The notes beneath the pieces were generated by a model. It saw nothing but the letters and a program-made list of their open reading frames with translations, was not told the DNA's origin and did no database searches. From Bacteroidota bacterium (GTDB lineage Bacteria > Bacteroidota > Bacteroidia > Chitinophagales > Chitinophagaceae), in NCBI GenBank assembly GCA_018267875.1, contig JAFDXP010000020.1, positions 1-64,000 on the forward strand: a stretch of 64,000 bases of DNA. The letters are read 5' to 3'. Both the position numbers and the translations under genes were made by a program. This document shows positions 1 to 8,239 of this stretch, one piece after another; position 1 is the stretch's first letter; the number at the start of each line of letters is the position of its first letter.

Positions 1-2
1 CA

Positions 3-326
3 GAACCGCAAACGCCCAAAGCCGGCATTAACGATATGGTTGCAATTGTTTACCAAATGCCATCTTCATTTAGCTTTATTCCTGCCTCCGGTTTTAAGCT
101 GAAAATAGATCCACGTATGCCTTCTATGGGAAATCATTCTTCACCCAACAACCAAGATCTTTCTCAAGGAGTTGATCAAAAATATTATGGTAAGCTGTCT
201 CTTACAATGACGGGTCAATGGCGCATCAACATGCAGTTGTTAAACGCTGCAGATTCTATCATCATGGGAGAACAAGTTACACCTTCCAACGAAAGTAGCA
301 GTTTGTATTTTGACATTAGTTTCTAA
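3..326 (+). CDS. YtkA/FixH-like domain protein, C-terminal part (5' end outside window)
   Basis: The frame is open from base 3, so the gene begins before the window; the first internal ATG (36) is not taken as the start. The visible 107 residues contain a motif rich in Met and His (PRMPSMGNHSSPNN) followed by YYGKLSLTMTGQWRINMQL, the pattern of YtkA-like/FixH-like beta-sandwich domains, which are periplasmic or membrane-anchored and often sit near copper or cytochrome oxidase genes. The stop lies 20 bp before the GTG of the receptor downstream, so the two are probably one operon. A role in handling copper beside the receptor is inference. Any lipobox or membrane anchor would be upstream and cannot be seen. 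Confidence 0.6.
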   Translation, partial: EPQTPKAGINDMVAIVYQMPSSFSFIPASGFKLKIDPRMPSMGNHSSPNNQDLSQGVDQKYYGKLSLTMTGQWRINMQLLNAADSIIMGEQVTPSNESSSLYFDISF

Positions 327-346
327 TCAAATCGCTACAAACTATC

Positions 347-2353
347 GTGTTTACAAAGCTTTTCGGAAAGTTATTAATTGTAACTCTTTTTAGCGGATAC
401 TCGTTGTGTGCGCAAAAACAAACAGATCATGAAGTAGATAGCCTTGCACGACATTTAGAGGAAGTGATTATTATCACAAACAAATCGGCTGCTCAAAAAT
501 ATGAGAAACCATTAGGTTCTATTGAAAGCTATTTGGAAAAATCTGAGTGTGTCAATATGGTTCGGCGTGGTGCTTATGCTTGGGAGCCTTATGTAAATGG
601 AATGGCTTCAGAGCGTAGTATTACAACAATTGGAGGTATGCGGATTTATGCAGCTTGTACCGATAAAATGGATCCGGTTACTTCTTATGTCGAGGTTTCA
701 AATCTTTCGAAAGCTGCTATTCATAATGGACCTTCGGGTTCAGCTACCGGTTCTACCATTGCCGGCAGCATTGACTTACAACCCACTAAAGCCGGATTTG
801 GTGAACGTCAAATGAAGGGTAGGGGTTTGTTAGGATTTGAATCGAATAATGCTCAAAAAATTTTAGGAGGCGGTATCTCATTTAGTCATCCAAAGTGGTA
901 TGTAGATGTGAACACTACTTTCAGAAATGCTTCAAATTATCATGCCGGTGGCGGGCAAGAAATTCTCTACTCTCAGTTCACTAAGTGGAATTTTGCTGCC
1001 AATGCAGGCTATAAATTAAGTGAACATAAAGAGATAGAAGCATCGTTGATTTATGATAAGGCCACTAACGTAGGATATCCGGCATTGCCAATGGATGTAG
1101 CACTGGCAAAGGCTTTCATAGGATCGATAAGTTATTCTCAACACCATATTTCTCCAATTATCCATCTTTGGGAAACTAAGTTTTATCACAACGACATTAC
1201 GCATAAGATGGATGATTCAAAACGTCCTTTTGTAGCTATACGTATGGATATGCCAGGAAAAAGCCGGACTACCGGTTTCTACTCTAAACTTGTTGGCGAA
1301 TCAGGAATCAATCATTGGATAGCTACCTTGAGTGGACACCAAAATCAATCGCGTGCAGATATGACCATGTTTGCCAATGCACCCGGTCAAAAGGATATGT
1401 ACATGCTGACTTGGCCGAATGTTTTCACCAACTATTTAGATGCTTTTTTAACTGATGATAGAGCGCTGTCTGAAAAATTTTCTCTCAATTTTAGTGCAGG
1501 CATTGCAGCGCATAATAATGTGGTAAAAGACACTTTTGGACTGGAGAGTTTGCAAATTTTTTACCCCGATATGGAACGTAGCAGAACAAGAATCTTAACT
1601 CGTGCCTCCATCGCTACACAATATGTTCAAAAAAGTTGGGTGTACAAATTGTCTGTTTCTTTTGGAACTCGTGCCCCTAGTGTTTCTGAAGGCTATGGCT
1701 TTTATTTGTTTAATAGCTTCGATGGTTATGACTACATCGGCAATCCGATGATGCACAATGAAAAATCAACTGCACTTTCCACTGGGCTTTCATATTCTAA
1801 TGGAATGTTGATGACAAAAATTAATGGTTCAATCTTCTATATTTCTGACTATATAGTTGGCATCCCTAATCCTCAATTAAGTGGAATGACAATTGGTGGA
1901 AATGGAGTGAAAGTATATCAACAAGTAAGCTGGGCAAGGATTGCCAATGTGGTTGCTGATGTTAACTTGCGTCTTTCTGATCATTGGCAATGGAATAATA
2001 ACTTCGGTTATCGGCGTGGTGTGGCTGCTTTAATTGGCAACATCCCATTCATCCAACCCTTTAGTTATAGTTCAGACATTGGGTATAAGTATAAAAGTTT
2101 GGGTGTTAATTTTTCAATGTTTGGAAATGCGCGTCATAACCTTATTAACCCACAATTTGGCGAGCACAATTTACCTCCCTTTGTAATCTTCAATCTTTCA
2201 GCTTCCAAACAATTTCAAATAAGAAAACTCCCTCTTATTGCTAAGGCGGGAGTTGAAAATTTAGCTGATTCTTATTACGCTACTTTCTCAGATTGGAATG
2301 CTATTCCTCGTATGGGGCGCAATTTCTACATCAATCTTATTGTTAGCTTTTAG
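347..2353 (+). CDS. TonB-dependent outer-membrane receptor, OprC/NosA-like (probable copper receptor)
   Basis: A 668-residue protein with an N-terminal signal peptide (hydrophobic to about residue 20, then CAQ), a plug region (about 40-150) and a long beta-barrel ending in an aromatic-rich strand closing in F. The start is GTG at 347, chosen because the signal peptide begins there. Two motifs match the copper site known from Pseudomonas OprC, CxxxM and HxM: here C104-T-D-K-M108 in the plug and H286-K-M288 in the barrel. Their spacing (182 residues) is close to the roughly 180 recalled for OprC. There is no N-terminal carboxypeptidase-like domain of the SusC type. The YtkA-like gene 20 bp upstream fits metal handling. 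Copper as ligand is inference from motifs; the TonB receptor assignment is firm. Confidence 0.8.
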   Translation: MFTKLFGKLLIVTLFSGYSLCAQKQTDHEVDSLARHLEEVIIITNKSAAQKYEKPLGSIESYLEKSECVNMVRRGAYAWEPYVNGMASERSITTIGGMRIYAACTDKMDPVTSYVEVSNLSKAAIHNGPSGSATGSTIAGSIDLQPTKAGFGERQMKGRGLLGFESNNAQKILGGGISFSHPKWYVDVNTTFRNASNYHAGGGQEILYSQFTKWNFAANAGYKLSEHKEIEASLIYDKATNVGYPALPMDVALAKAFIGSISYSQHHISPIIHLWETKFYHNDITHKMDDSKRPFVAIRMDMPGKSRTTGFYSKLVGESGINHWIATLSGHQNQSRADMTMFANAPGQKDMYMLTWPNVFTNYLDAFLTDDRALSEKFSLNFSAGIAAHNNVVKDTFGLESLQIFYPDMERSRTRILTRASIATQYVQKSWVYKLSVSFGTRAPSVSEGYGFYLFNSFDGYDYIGNPMMHNEKSTALSTGLSYSNGMLMTKINGSIFYISDYIVGIPNPQLSGMTIGGNGVKVYQQVSWARIANVVADVNLRLSDHWQWNNNFGYRRGVAALIGNIPFIQPFSYSSDIGYKYKSLGVNFSMFGNARHNLINPQFGEHNLPPFVIFNLSASKQFQIRKLPLIAKAGVENLADSYYATFSDWNAIPRMGRNFYINLIVSF

Positions 2354-2389
2354 CTAAATTGACAAAGACTATTGATTAATAAGCTTCCA

Positions 2390-3103
2390 CTATTTCAGTT
2401 TTTCTACAACAGCTGCTTTTTCAATAAAGCCTGAATTGTTCCAAGTTAATTTTCCTTTCTTATAAACTTGCAAAACAGGTAAAGCATCAATATGCAGTTC
2501 CTTGCAAAGCTGTTGATTGTCGTCGGCATTGATGCGCGTTACTATAACCGTTGCGTTCATGTCGCGCGAAATCTCATCTAAGTAAGGTTTCATTTTTTTG
2601 CATGGTGCACACCAATCTGCATAAAAATCTATTAAGACGACTTTATCTGTAGCTAATAATTGTTGAAATTGAGCTAAAGACATGCCATTTGCTGCAACTT
2701 TTGTATCTGTTGTTTCTGGTAAATTGGCACCTCTCCATTTCATGATGCCGCCATCCATTTCAAAAACTTGGGTAAATCCCATTTTACGCATGGATCTTGC
2801 CGCAGAACTACTTCTACCGCCACTCAGACAATACACCAATACGGGTTTTGTTTTGTCGAGTTTGGCAATTTCTTGATCAAAATTGTCACCATTCCAGTCA
2901 TAATTCAACGAATTAGCTAAGTGTCCTTTGCTGTATTCATCAGGAGTACGAACATCCAAAATAGGCGCATTGGGCAGTTCTTTAATTTTTTCTGCAAATT
3001 GTGTTGCCGATAAATTGGTATTTGAATTTTGAGATTGAACATTGGTGCAACTTGATAGTAGGAGCAATAAAACAAGTTGAATAGACAAGAAATTTCTAAG
3101 CAT
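2390..3103 (-). CDS. Rhodanese-thioredoxin fusion lipoprotein
   Basis: A 237-residue protein combining two redox/sulfur domains. It starts with a lipoprotein signal (LLLLLSSC, lipid Cys19). A rhodanese domain follows (about 31-130) with active-site loop CLSGGRS (Cys92), then a thioredoxin domain (about 140-237) with WCAPC (Cys165, Cys168) and the cis-Pro segment ALPVLQ. ATG at 3103 is preferred to an upstream in-frame codon at 3169 because it gives a clean lipoprotein signal. The protein should sit in the envelope, where it could pass sulfane sulfur or electrons between its domains. It is convergent with the receptor upstream in the map and stands alone. Substrate and partner are unknown. Confidence 0.85.
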   Translation of the reverse strand: MLRNFLSIQLVLLLLLSSCTNVQSQNSNTNLSATQFAEKIKELPNAPILDVRTPDEYSKGHLANSLNYDWNGDNFDQEIAKLDKTKPVLVYCLSGGRSSSAARSMRKMGFTQVFEMDGGIMKWRGANLPETTDTKVAANGMSLAQFQQLLATDKVVLIDFYADWCAPCKKMKPYLDEISRDMNATVIVTRINADDNQQLCKELHIDALPVLQVYKKGKLTWNNSGFIEKAAVVEKLK

Positions 3104-3292
3104 TTTTTTAAAAAAATTTAAGATTGGTTTGGTAATTCGATTGGTTAATGTATTGAGTGCAAAGTACATTCTGTAAACAAAAAACTCTGTAACTTTAGTT
3201 ACTTAATTTGTTGAAAAGAAAACCAAAAAATGAATTAGAAGGTCATTTTTACAAAAGTTTTTAAAGCTACTTTTAAGAAATTTTCGTTTTTA

Positions 3293-4138
3293 ATGGAAAG
3301 TAACCAAGCAATAGATAAATATTTGAACGTTGGCTGCGGACATAAATATCATAGTAGTTGGACCAATCTTGATATGGTTCCGGATTCAGATGAGGTAACT
3401 TATGCAAACCTAGTAAAAGGTATTCCGTTTCCCGAAAACTATTTTGATGTTGTTTATCATTCACAGGTACTTGAGCATATTCCAAGAGATAAAGCGGCCA
3501 GTTTTTTAAAAGAATGTTGCCGCGTTTTAAAACCCGGAGCTATTATTCGTGTTGTAGTTCCTGATTTAGAAAATATAGTGGACGAGTACAAGAAGTGCTT
3601 ATTGGAGAACCTAAATAATCCTTCTGTTTTGTCTGAAGCAAACTATGAATGGATAATGCTGGAAATGTTAGACCAAATGGTACGCAATAAAAGTGGTGGT
3701 GATTTTGTTACCTATTTGAAACGCCCTGAAGTTCCCAATGAATCCTATGTAATTGGGCGTGCAGGATACGTCGCAGATTCTGTGCGTAAAAAATTCTTAA
3801 AACCTAAGTCAGAACAAATTCGGGATAATATAAAGAAAGTACTTTCTTCACGTGCTATGATGAAACGAGGATTATTATATGTCTGGAATAAAATCATACC
3901 CCAATCTCGCGCTAAAAAGGTTGGAAAATTTAGATTAGGAGGAGAAGTACACATGTGGATGTACGATCGTTATTCTTTAAGTAAGTTACTCAGAGAATGT
4001 GGTTTTGGAGATATTTCAATCAAAACTGCTTTCCAGAGCGAAATTCCTAACTGGGAACGCTATGAATTGGATGTAAAAGACAACAAAATACTTGATCCTA
4101 CTTCATTATTTATGGAAGCCAAAAAAATAATAGTGTAG
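3293..4138 (+). CDS. Class I SAM-dependent methyltransferase
   Basis: A 281-residue protein with the glycine-rich SAM loop near the N terminus (YLNVGCGHKYHSSW), an acidic residue in the next strand (NLDMVPDSDE), the motif YHSQVLEHIP typical of type 11 methyltransferases, and a post-motif LKPGAIIRVVVPDLE. There is no signal peptide or membrane segment, so it is probably cytoplasmic. Relatives of this form often occur in glycan or surface-polymer loci, but here it stands alone between a redox lipoprotein and mltG, so the substrate is not predictable. Start is the ATG at 3293. Confidence 0.75.
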   Translation: MESNQAIDKYLNVGCGHKYHSSWTNLDMVPDSDEVTYANLVKGIPFPENYFDVVYHSQVLEHIPRDKAASFLKECCRVLKPGAIIRVVVPDLENIVDEYKKCLLENLNNPSVLSEANYEWIMLEMLDQMVRNKSGGDFVTYLKRPEVPNESYVIGRAGYVADSVRKKFLKPKSEQIRDNIKKVLSSRAMMKRGLLYVWNKIIPQSRAKKVGKFRLGGEVHMWMYDRYSLSKLLRECGFGDISIKTAFQSEIPNWERYELDVKDNKILDPTSLFMEAKKIIV

Positions 4139-4158
4139 TAATTGGTTTCATAGCAGAC

Positions 4159-5208
4159 TCATTTGATTCCCCTTTTATTTAATGCCGCCTGAAACAATCG
4201 TGCATTTTTTTGGTGTTCGGCAAAACTGGATGAAAAACTATGTGTACCGCTAAAGTCAGCTTTGGCACAAAAGTATAAGTAGGTTGTTTTAGGTGCTTGC
4301 AATACGGCATCTAAAGAGCTTTTAGCTGGTGTACAAATAGGTCCTGGAGGCAATCCGCTTACTTGATATGTGTTGTAGGGAGAATGAACGGAAAGCACCT
4401 TCCCGGTGATTCTACGGATGGAAAAATCACCCATGGCAAAACGTGCGGTGGGATCTGCTTGCAGCTTCATTCCTTTGTGTAAGCGGTTTAGATAAACGCT
4501 GGCAATGGTTGGTTTTTCTGGATTGTAATTTGTTTCTTCATCTACAATGGAAGCGATTATGCTGACTTGAACCGGTGTTAAATTTTTGGCTTGAGCTTGT
4601 TTGATTCTGGTGTCATTCCAAAAGTTCTTATAGTAGTGGGCAAACCGTCTGAAAGCGTTATCAGCATTGGTATTCCACCAGAATTCATAAGTGTCGGGAA
4701 TTAAAACACAGAGGGCAGTATTGCTGTCTAAACCAAATTGAGAGAGATATACGTTGTCATGCAGCATGTGCCGAAACACTAAGGTATCTGCTTCCAAATT
4801 GGCAGCTATAAGATTGATAAAGTCTGTTTGGGTTCGAATTTTATTGATGGTAATTTTTACCGGTGTTTGTTTTCCGGAACGCAAAATTCTCAAAATTTGA
4901 TAGTTGCTCATACCCGGCAAAATTTGATATTTACCTGGTTTAACTCTCTGGGGATAGTTGGCTCGTCGAGCCAGAAAGTCGAAACTATTTATGTCTTTTA
5001 TGAATCCTTCGTTTTGTAAGTTTTTTAGGGTTTGTTCATAGTTGCTCCCGGTCGGAATAAAGAGGAAATTTCCTTTCCGAAAGCCATCTGTATTGGAACC
5101 AAAAATCTTAAATAAAGAGTAAGCTAAAATCAAAAGCAGAACTAAAGAAATAATTACTGCAAACTGCTTCCCTTTGGACTGTTTTTTCTTTTTTCTTTTG
5201 GTCGCCAT
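4159..5208 (-). CDS. mltG: Endolytic murein transglycosylase MltG
   Basis: A 349-residue MltG (YceG family), which cuts nascent peptidoglycan strands and helps set glycan length at the inner membrane. It has a lysine-rich cytoplasmic N terminus (residues 3-14), one transmembrane helix (about 17-35), a LysM-like region (about 45-115) and the catalytic domain. The family motif IVxxET is present as IVDEET (candidate catalytic Glu225), followed by SVYLNRLHKGMKLQADPT and the late motif VSGLPPGPIC. The length is normal for the family. It lies 72 bp downstream of secG on the same strand and is probably the last gene of the lptE block. Confidence 0.93.
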   Translation of the reverse strand: MATKRKKKKQSKGKQFAVIISLVLLLILAYSLFKIFGSNTDGFRKGNFLFIPTGSNYEQTLKNLQNEGFIKDINSFDFLARRANYPQRVKPGKYQILPGMSNYQILRILRSGKQTPVKITINKIRTQTDFINLIAANLEADTLVFRHMLHDNVYLSQFGLDSNTALCVLIPDTYEFWWNTNADNAFRRFAHYYKNFWNDTRIKQAQAKNLTPVQVSIIASIVDEETNYNPEKPTIASVYLNRLHKGMKLQADPTARFAMGDFSIRRITGKVLSVHSPYNTYQVSGLPPGPICTPAKSSLDAVLQAPKTTYLYFCAKADFSGTHSFSSSFAEHQKNARLFQAALNKRGIK

Positions 5209-5280
5209 TCTTTTCTGCTACATAAAACAATACCTGCTCACAAGGAACAGGTATTCAAAGTTTATTTCAATAAGTAGAGC

Positions 5281-5580
5281 TTATTTAGCCGGTGTAGATT
5301 GCTTAGCCGGTGCGCTGGATTTAGCGGGCTGTTTACTTTGTTTCAACTCCTTAGGGGTTGTGTAAAACATAATGGCAATGATGCACAATGCAGCAATGAC
5401 TCCCATTGAAGTCCAAGTGCCTTTTTCCATCACATCACCGCTTTGTTTTACGCCCATTACTTGCGATCCGATACTACCAAATGTTCCGGAAAGCCCACCA
5501 CCTTTAGGGTTTTGTACTAAGATGAAAAATCCGAGTACTACAGACAATAAAATAATAGCAATGGTTATAATCCAAATCAT
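5281..5580 (-). CDS. secG: Preprotein translocase subunit SecG
   Basis: A 99-residue protein with two transmembrane helices (about 2-21 and 55-75) separated by the conserved loop NPKGGGLSGTFGS, then a lysine/alanine/serine-rich tail. SecG is the small auxiliary subunit of the SecYEG channel and aids SecA-driven export. Its ATG overlaps the stop of the upstream gene by four bases, indicating translational coupling. The charged low-complexity tail is common in Bacteroidota SecG proteins. Confidence 0.92.
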   Translation of the reverse strand: MIWIITIAIILLSVVLGFFILVQNPKGGGLSGTFGSIGSQVMGVKQSGDVMEKGTWTSMGVIAALCIIAIMFYTTPKELKQSKQPAKSSAPAKQSTPAK

Positions 5581-7052
5581 GAGTCTTTATCTTTTTGTAA
5601 ATCTTCTATTTTGCGCGCAAAGTAAGTCTTTTTCTGAGGATTGCGCAAACTTAATTTTCGATACATGTCAATAGCCTTATCCTGCTTGCCTTGTCTTACT
5701 AAGATTTCTGCTAAAGGTTCGCTGGCTAAATCGTCTTCTTTGGCAATAGAGTTTACCGCCATTTCAAATACGGTTTCCGGAATCTCTTCATTTTCTTCTT
5801 CTAATGCAGCAGCTAATTTTTCTTTTTGCCACATGGTTTTCAACGCTCGTTGATCTTCTTGTTCTTCTTTTTCCCGTTCACCTTTAGTTTTAAAATGCAC
5901 TAACCATTCTGAAAAGCTCATGACTACCATCAATGATTTGTCTTTGGTGTCGTGATGATGATCTATTTCAGATGGTATTTTTTCAGAAACATGTAATCCT
6001 TGATGCAAAAAATAGTCTTCAGAAAAAATAGGTTGAATCAATGAATCCATTTTTCTGTTTTGGTAGAAAAGAGGTATTTCTTCTTTAGTCGGTTGATCTT
6101 TTTCTTTTGGCTCAGGAGAAGTTGGTACACCTGCTATAGGCACTGCTTCTACAGGGATTTCAGGTTTTTTTGCTTCAGTGGAACTTGTGTTTTCCGAAGT
6201 TTGTTTTAGCGTAATAGATTCTATTGTTGTTGTTTCTTTTTGCTCATCAATTTCATCCGAAGCTTTGGTAATTATTGGTTCTTCTTTTTTAGGTAAAGGC
6301 GAAGTATGAATCACTGATTCAGGAACCGAAGTAGGTTCAAATGGTTCAATAGGAAGCGTTGCTGTGGTTTCAGCAGTATTCGTTTCAGTTGTTGAGATTG
6401 GTGTTATATGAGGCTCACTAATGACCGGTTCGGGAATTGTTGTAGGTGGTAGTGCTTCGTGTGTTAGGATAGGTTCAATTTTTGGCTCAATAGTAGGGGA
6501 AGGTGTAGAAAGTGTTGGTGAAGCAATAGTATCCTTTATAGAATCAGATACAATTGCTGGCGGAACTATATTGGATTGAATATTTTCTGTTTTCTCAATA
6601 AAAGAGAAAGGTTCTTCGCCTTCTTCCAATTGTGTTTCTTCCTCGCTCAATTCGTTTTCATCAATGGCAGCACCGGTTTCTGAATAATTGCCAAATGGAA
6701 TGTCGTTATCAATATAAGTGTCATTATCTTCAAATTCATCTTCAAAAACATCCATACTTTCCGGTGTTTCTTGTGTGTCGGAAATGAATGCAGTGCGCGG
6801 TTTTGCAGCTATTGTGCCTGTCGCAGTTTGTAAATACTCATGAAATAACAACCAATCGCCTCTATAAAGCAACATCATATTCATCATGGTCGGAGCAAAT
6901 GCTTCTTTCTTGTGATGTTCTGCGGCTTCAATAAAACGAGCAGGTACAAAAAAAGGGTAGGATTTAATAATCGCAGCTGCCTCTTTTCGATCGTTATCCG
7001 AAAATTTTTCAGGCTCGGTCAGCCAATTGGTAATGGTGGATGGTTTTGTCAT
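5577..7052 (-). CDS. Conserved protein with Pro/Thr/Glu-rich linker and C-terminal TPR-like helices
   Basis: A 491-residue protein without signal peptide. The N terminus (1-95) is a compact region rich in Phe and Tyr. Residues about 95-340 are a long low-complexity segment of Pro, Thr, Ser, Ile and Glu with repeated TxEP/IEP elements, presumably disordered. The C terminus (about 375-491) is charged and helical, ending in a tetratricopeptide-like unit (LAEILVRQGKQDKAIDMYRKLSLRNPQKK). It lies between lptE (13-bp gap) and secG (4-bp overlap), an order seen in other Bacteroidota, which suggests an envelope-linked function. The function is not known to me. Confidence 0.75.
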   Translation of the reverse strand: MTKPSTITNWLTEPEKFSDNDRKEAAAIIKSYPFFVPARFIEAAEHHKKEAFAPTMMNMMLLYRGDWLLFHEYLQTATGTIAAKPRTAFISDTQETPESMDVFEDEFEDNDTYIDNDIPFGNYSETGAAIDENELSEEETQLEEGEEPFSFIEKTENIQSNIVPPAIVSDSIKDTIASPTLSTPSPTIEPKIEPILTHEALPPTTIPEPVISEPHITPISTTETNTAETTATLPIEPFEPTSVPESVIHTSPLPKKEEPIITKASDEIDEQKETTTIESITLKQTSENTSSTEAKKPEIPVEAVPIAGVPTSPEPKEKDQPTKEEIPLFYQNRKMDSLIQPIFSEDYFLHQGLHVSEKIPSEIDHHHDTKDKSLMVVMSFSEWLVHFKTKGEREKEEQEDQRALKTMWQKEKLAAALEEENEEIPETVFEMAVNSIAKEDDLASEPLAEILVRQGKQDKAIDMYRKLSLRNPQKKTYFARKIEDLQKDKDS

Positions 7053-7065
7053 AAGGCTTGAACTG

Positions 7066-7566
7066 CTACCAATTTACGAAAGCTTTATTAAAAATATCAT
7101 CAGCCAGTTGAGTGGCAATGGTTTCTATTAGGGCAGACTCTGCTGCCTGAAGGGTTTGCGTAGCGGGAAAATCTGCAAATCGAGTAAAGCTTTGATCAAA
7201 GTTTGCTTTCTCATTGAGCCGATTTTTAAAACTGATTTGAACAGCAATCGTCAACCTGTTTTGTGATGCTTGCTGTGTGTTTTGTACACCTGAAACAGTT
7301 ACCTGATACATGCTTATGCTTCCAGATATATCGTAGTCGGTTTGTAAATTGTTTTGTGGTGCTAATCCGGTTTGAGACAATATCCTGTTTCTGATTTTAT
7401 CAGTTAAAGTAGCACTAAGGGTTGGAACAACATTGGGGGCATGGTTTTCCAACACATGTATGTTGATCGTTTTGCCGGCAATAGAGGCTCCCGTAAAGCT
7501 ATAAACGCCACAGCCACAAAAAGCAAAAAAAAATAGAAAGATGAAATTTGGTATCCGTTTGGGCAT
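7066..7566 (-). CDS. lptE: LPS assembly lipoprotein LptE
   Basis: A 166-residue lipoprotein of the LptE family, the partner that plugs the LptD barrel and delivers LPS to the outer leaflet. The N terminus is hydrophobic with a Cys-containing lipobox (FAFCGC, lipid Cys probably 19) followed by the family signature GVYSFTGASI. A strand-helix pattern typical of LptE follows (INIHVLENHAP, LTDKIRNRILSQTGL, DYDISGSI). It is the first gene of the run lptE-TPR-secG-mltG and has a good Bacteroidota -7 element just upstream. Confidence 0.88.
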   Translation of the reverse strand: MPKRIPNFIFLFFFAFCGCGVYSFTGASIAGKTINIHVLENHAPNVVPTLSATLTDKIRNRILSQTGLAPQNNLQTDYDISGSISMYQVTVSGVQNTQQASQNRLTIAVQISFKNRLNEKANFDQSFTRFADFPATQTLQAAESALIETIATQLADDIFNKAFVNW

Positions 7567-7574
7567 ACAATGTG

Positions 7575-7582
7575 CAAAGTTA
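7575..7582 (-). promoter_or_regulatory. -7 promoter element for lptE operon
   Basis: On the minus strand this reads TAACTTTG, a perfect TAnnTTTG Bacteroidota -7 element, with only 8 bases between it and the lptE ATG. The transcript would have a leader of a few bases at most. No convincing -33 TTTG is seen at the usual 19-21 bp spacing. Confidence 0.5.
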
Positions 7583-8239
7583 GTAAGTGAAGTCGTAAGG
7601 TTGACGGATTGGGCAATAGTTATTTTTAAAGCAGTTCTAAATTTCAGTTATTTTCATTTGTTTAATTTGACGGGCTGGAAAATATCTTGTAATATGTTGT
7701 GTCGTTTATTTTTCAAAATAAATAATATAAAAACACTAACATGTTTTTTTAATCCTTAAATTTTATCCCTAAATTGGGTATTTTTATCACGATTTTAAGA
7801 ATGAAATAAATGCGATTAGCAACTTTACTATAATTATTAAAAAATATAAAGTTGAATAATGTTTAGTCAAAAATTGGATTGAGTATTTGATTTGGATTGA
7901 GTTATTTTTGCTTTAAAAATAACACAGATATTATTATAAATATAACAACAATTTGTTAGGTTTGAAATATAAGTATATCCACTGAAATGTCTCTATTTGA
8001 ATTGATTGTAAAATGGGTTAGTCATTGTTGTCTAACCTAATTTAGGAAAGTATATTTTTTGTTTACGTTAAAGATATTGGCACATGAATTCAGATGGAAA
8101 ATTATCTATTGATTAAAATAAATTACATCCTATGAATATGTATTTTTAGCTTGTAGAATTTATTTGAACAATAAATTTTGATTAAAGTGTAAGGTTTATT
8201 GTTTTTATTCGTGATTTTGTTGCATGTTTGTTTTATTAA
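7583..8239. other. Long AT-rich intergenic region with no gene seen
   Basis: About 650 bp between the divergent lptE and the sensor kinase. It is extremely AT-rich with many homopolymer runs and stops in all frames, and no convincing coding region, RNA gene or transposon end. It is far longer than other gaps in the window, so it probably holds the kinase promoter and possibly regulatory sites. No clear TAnnTTTG element was found close to the kinase start. Confidence 0.4.
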
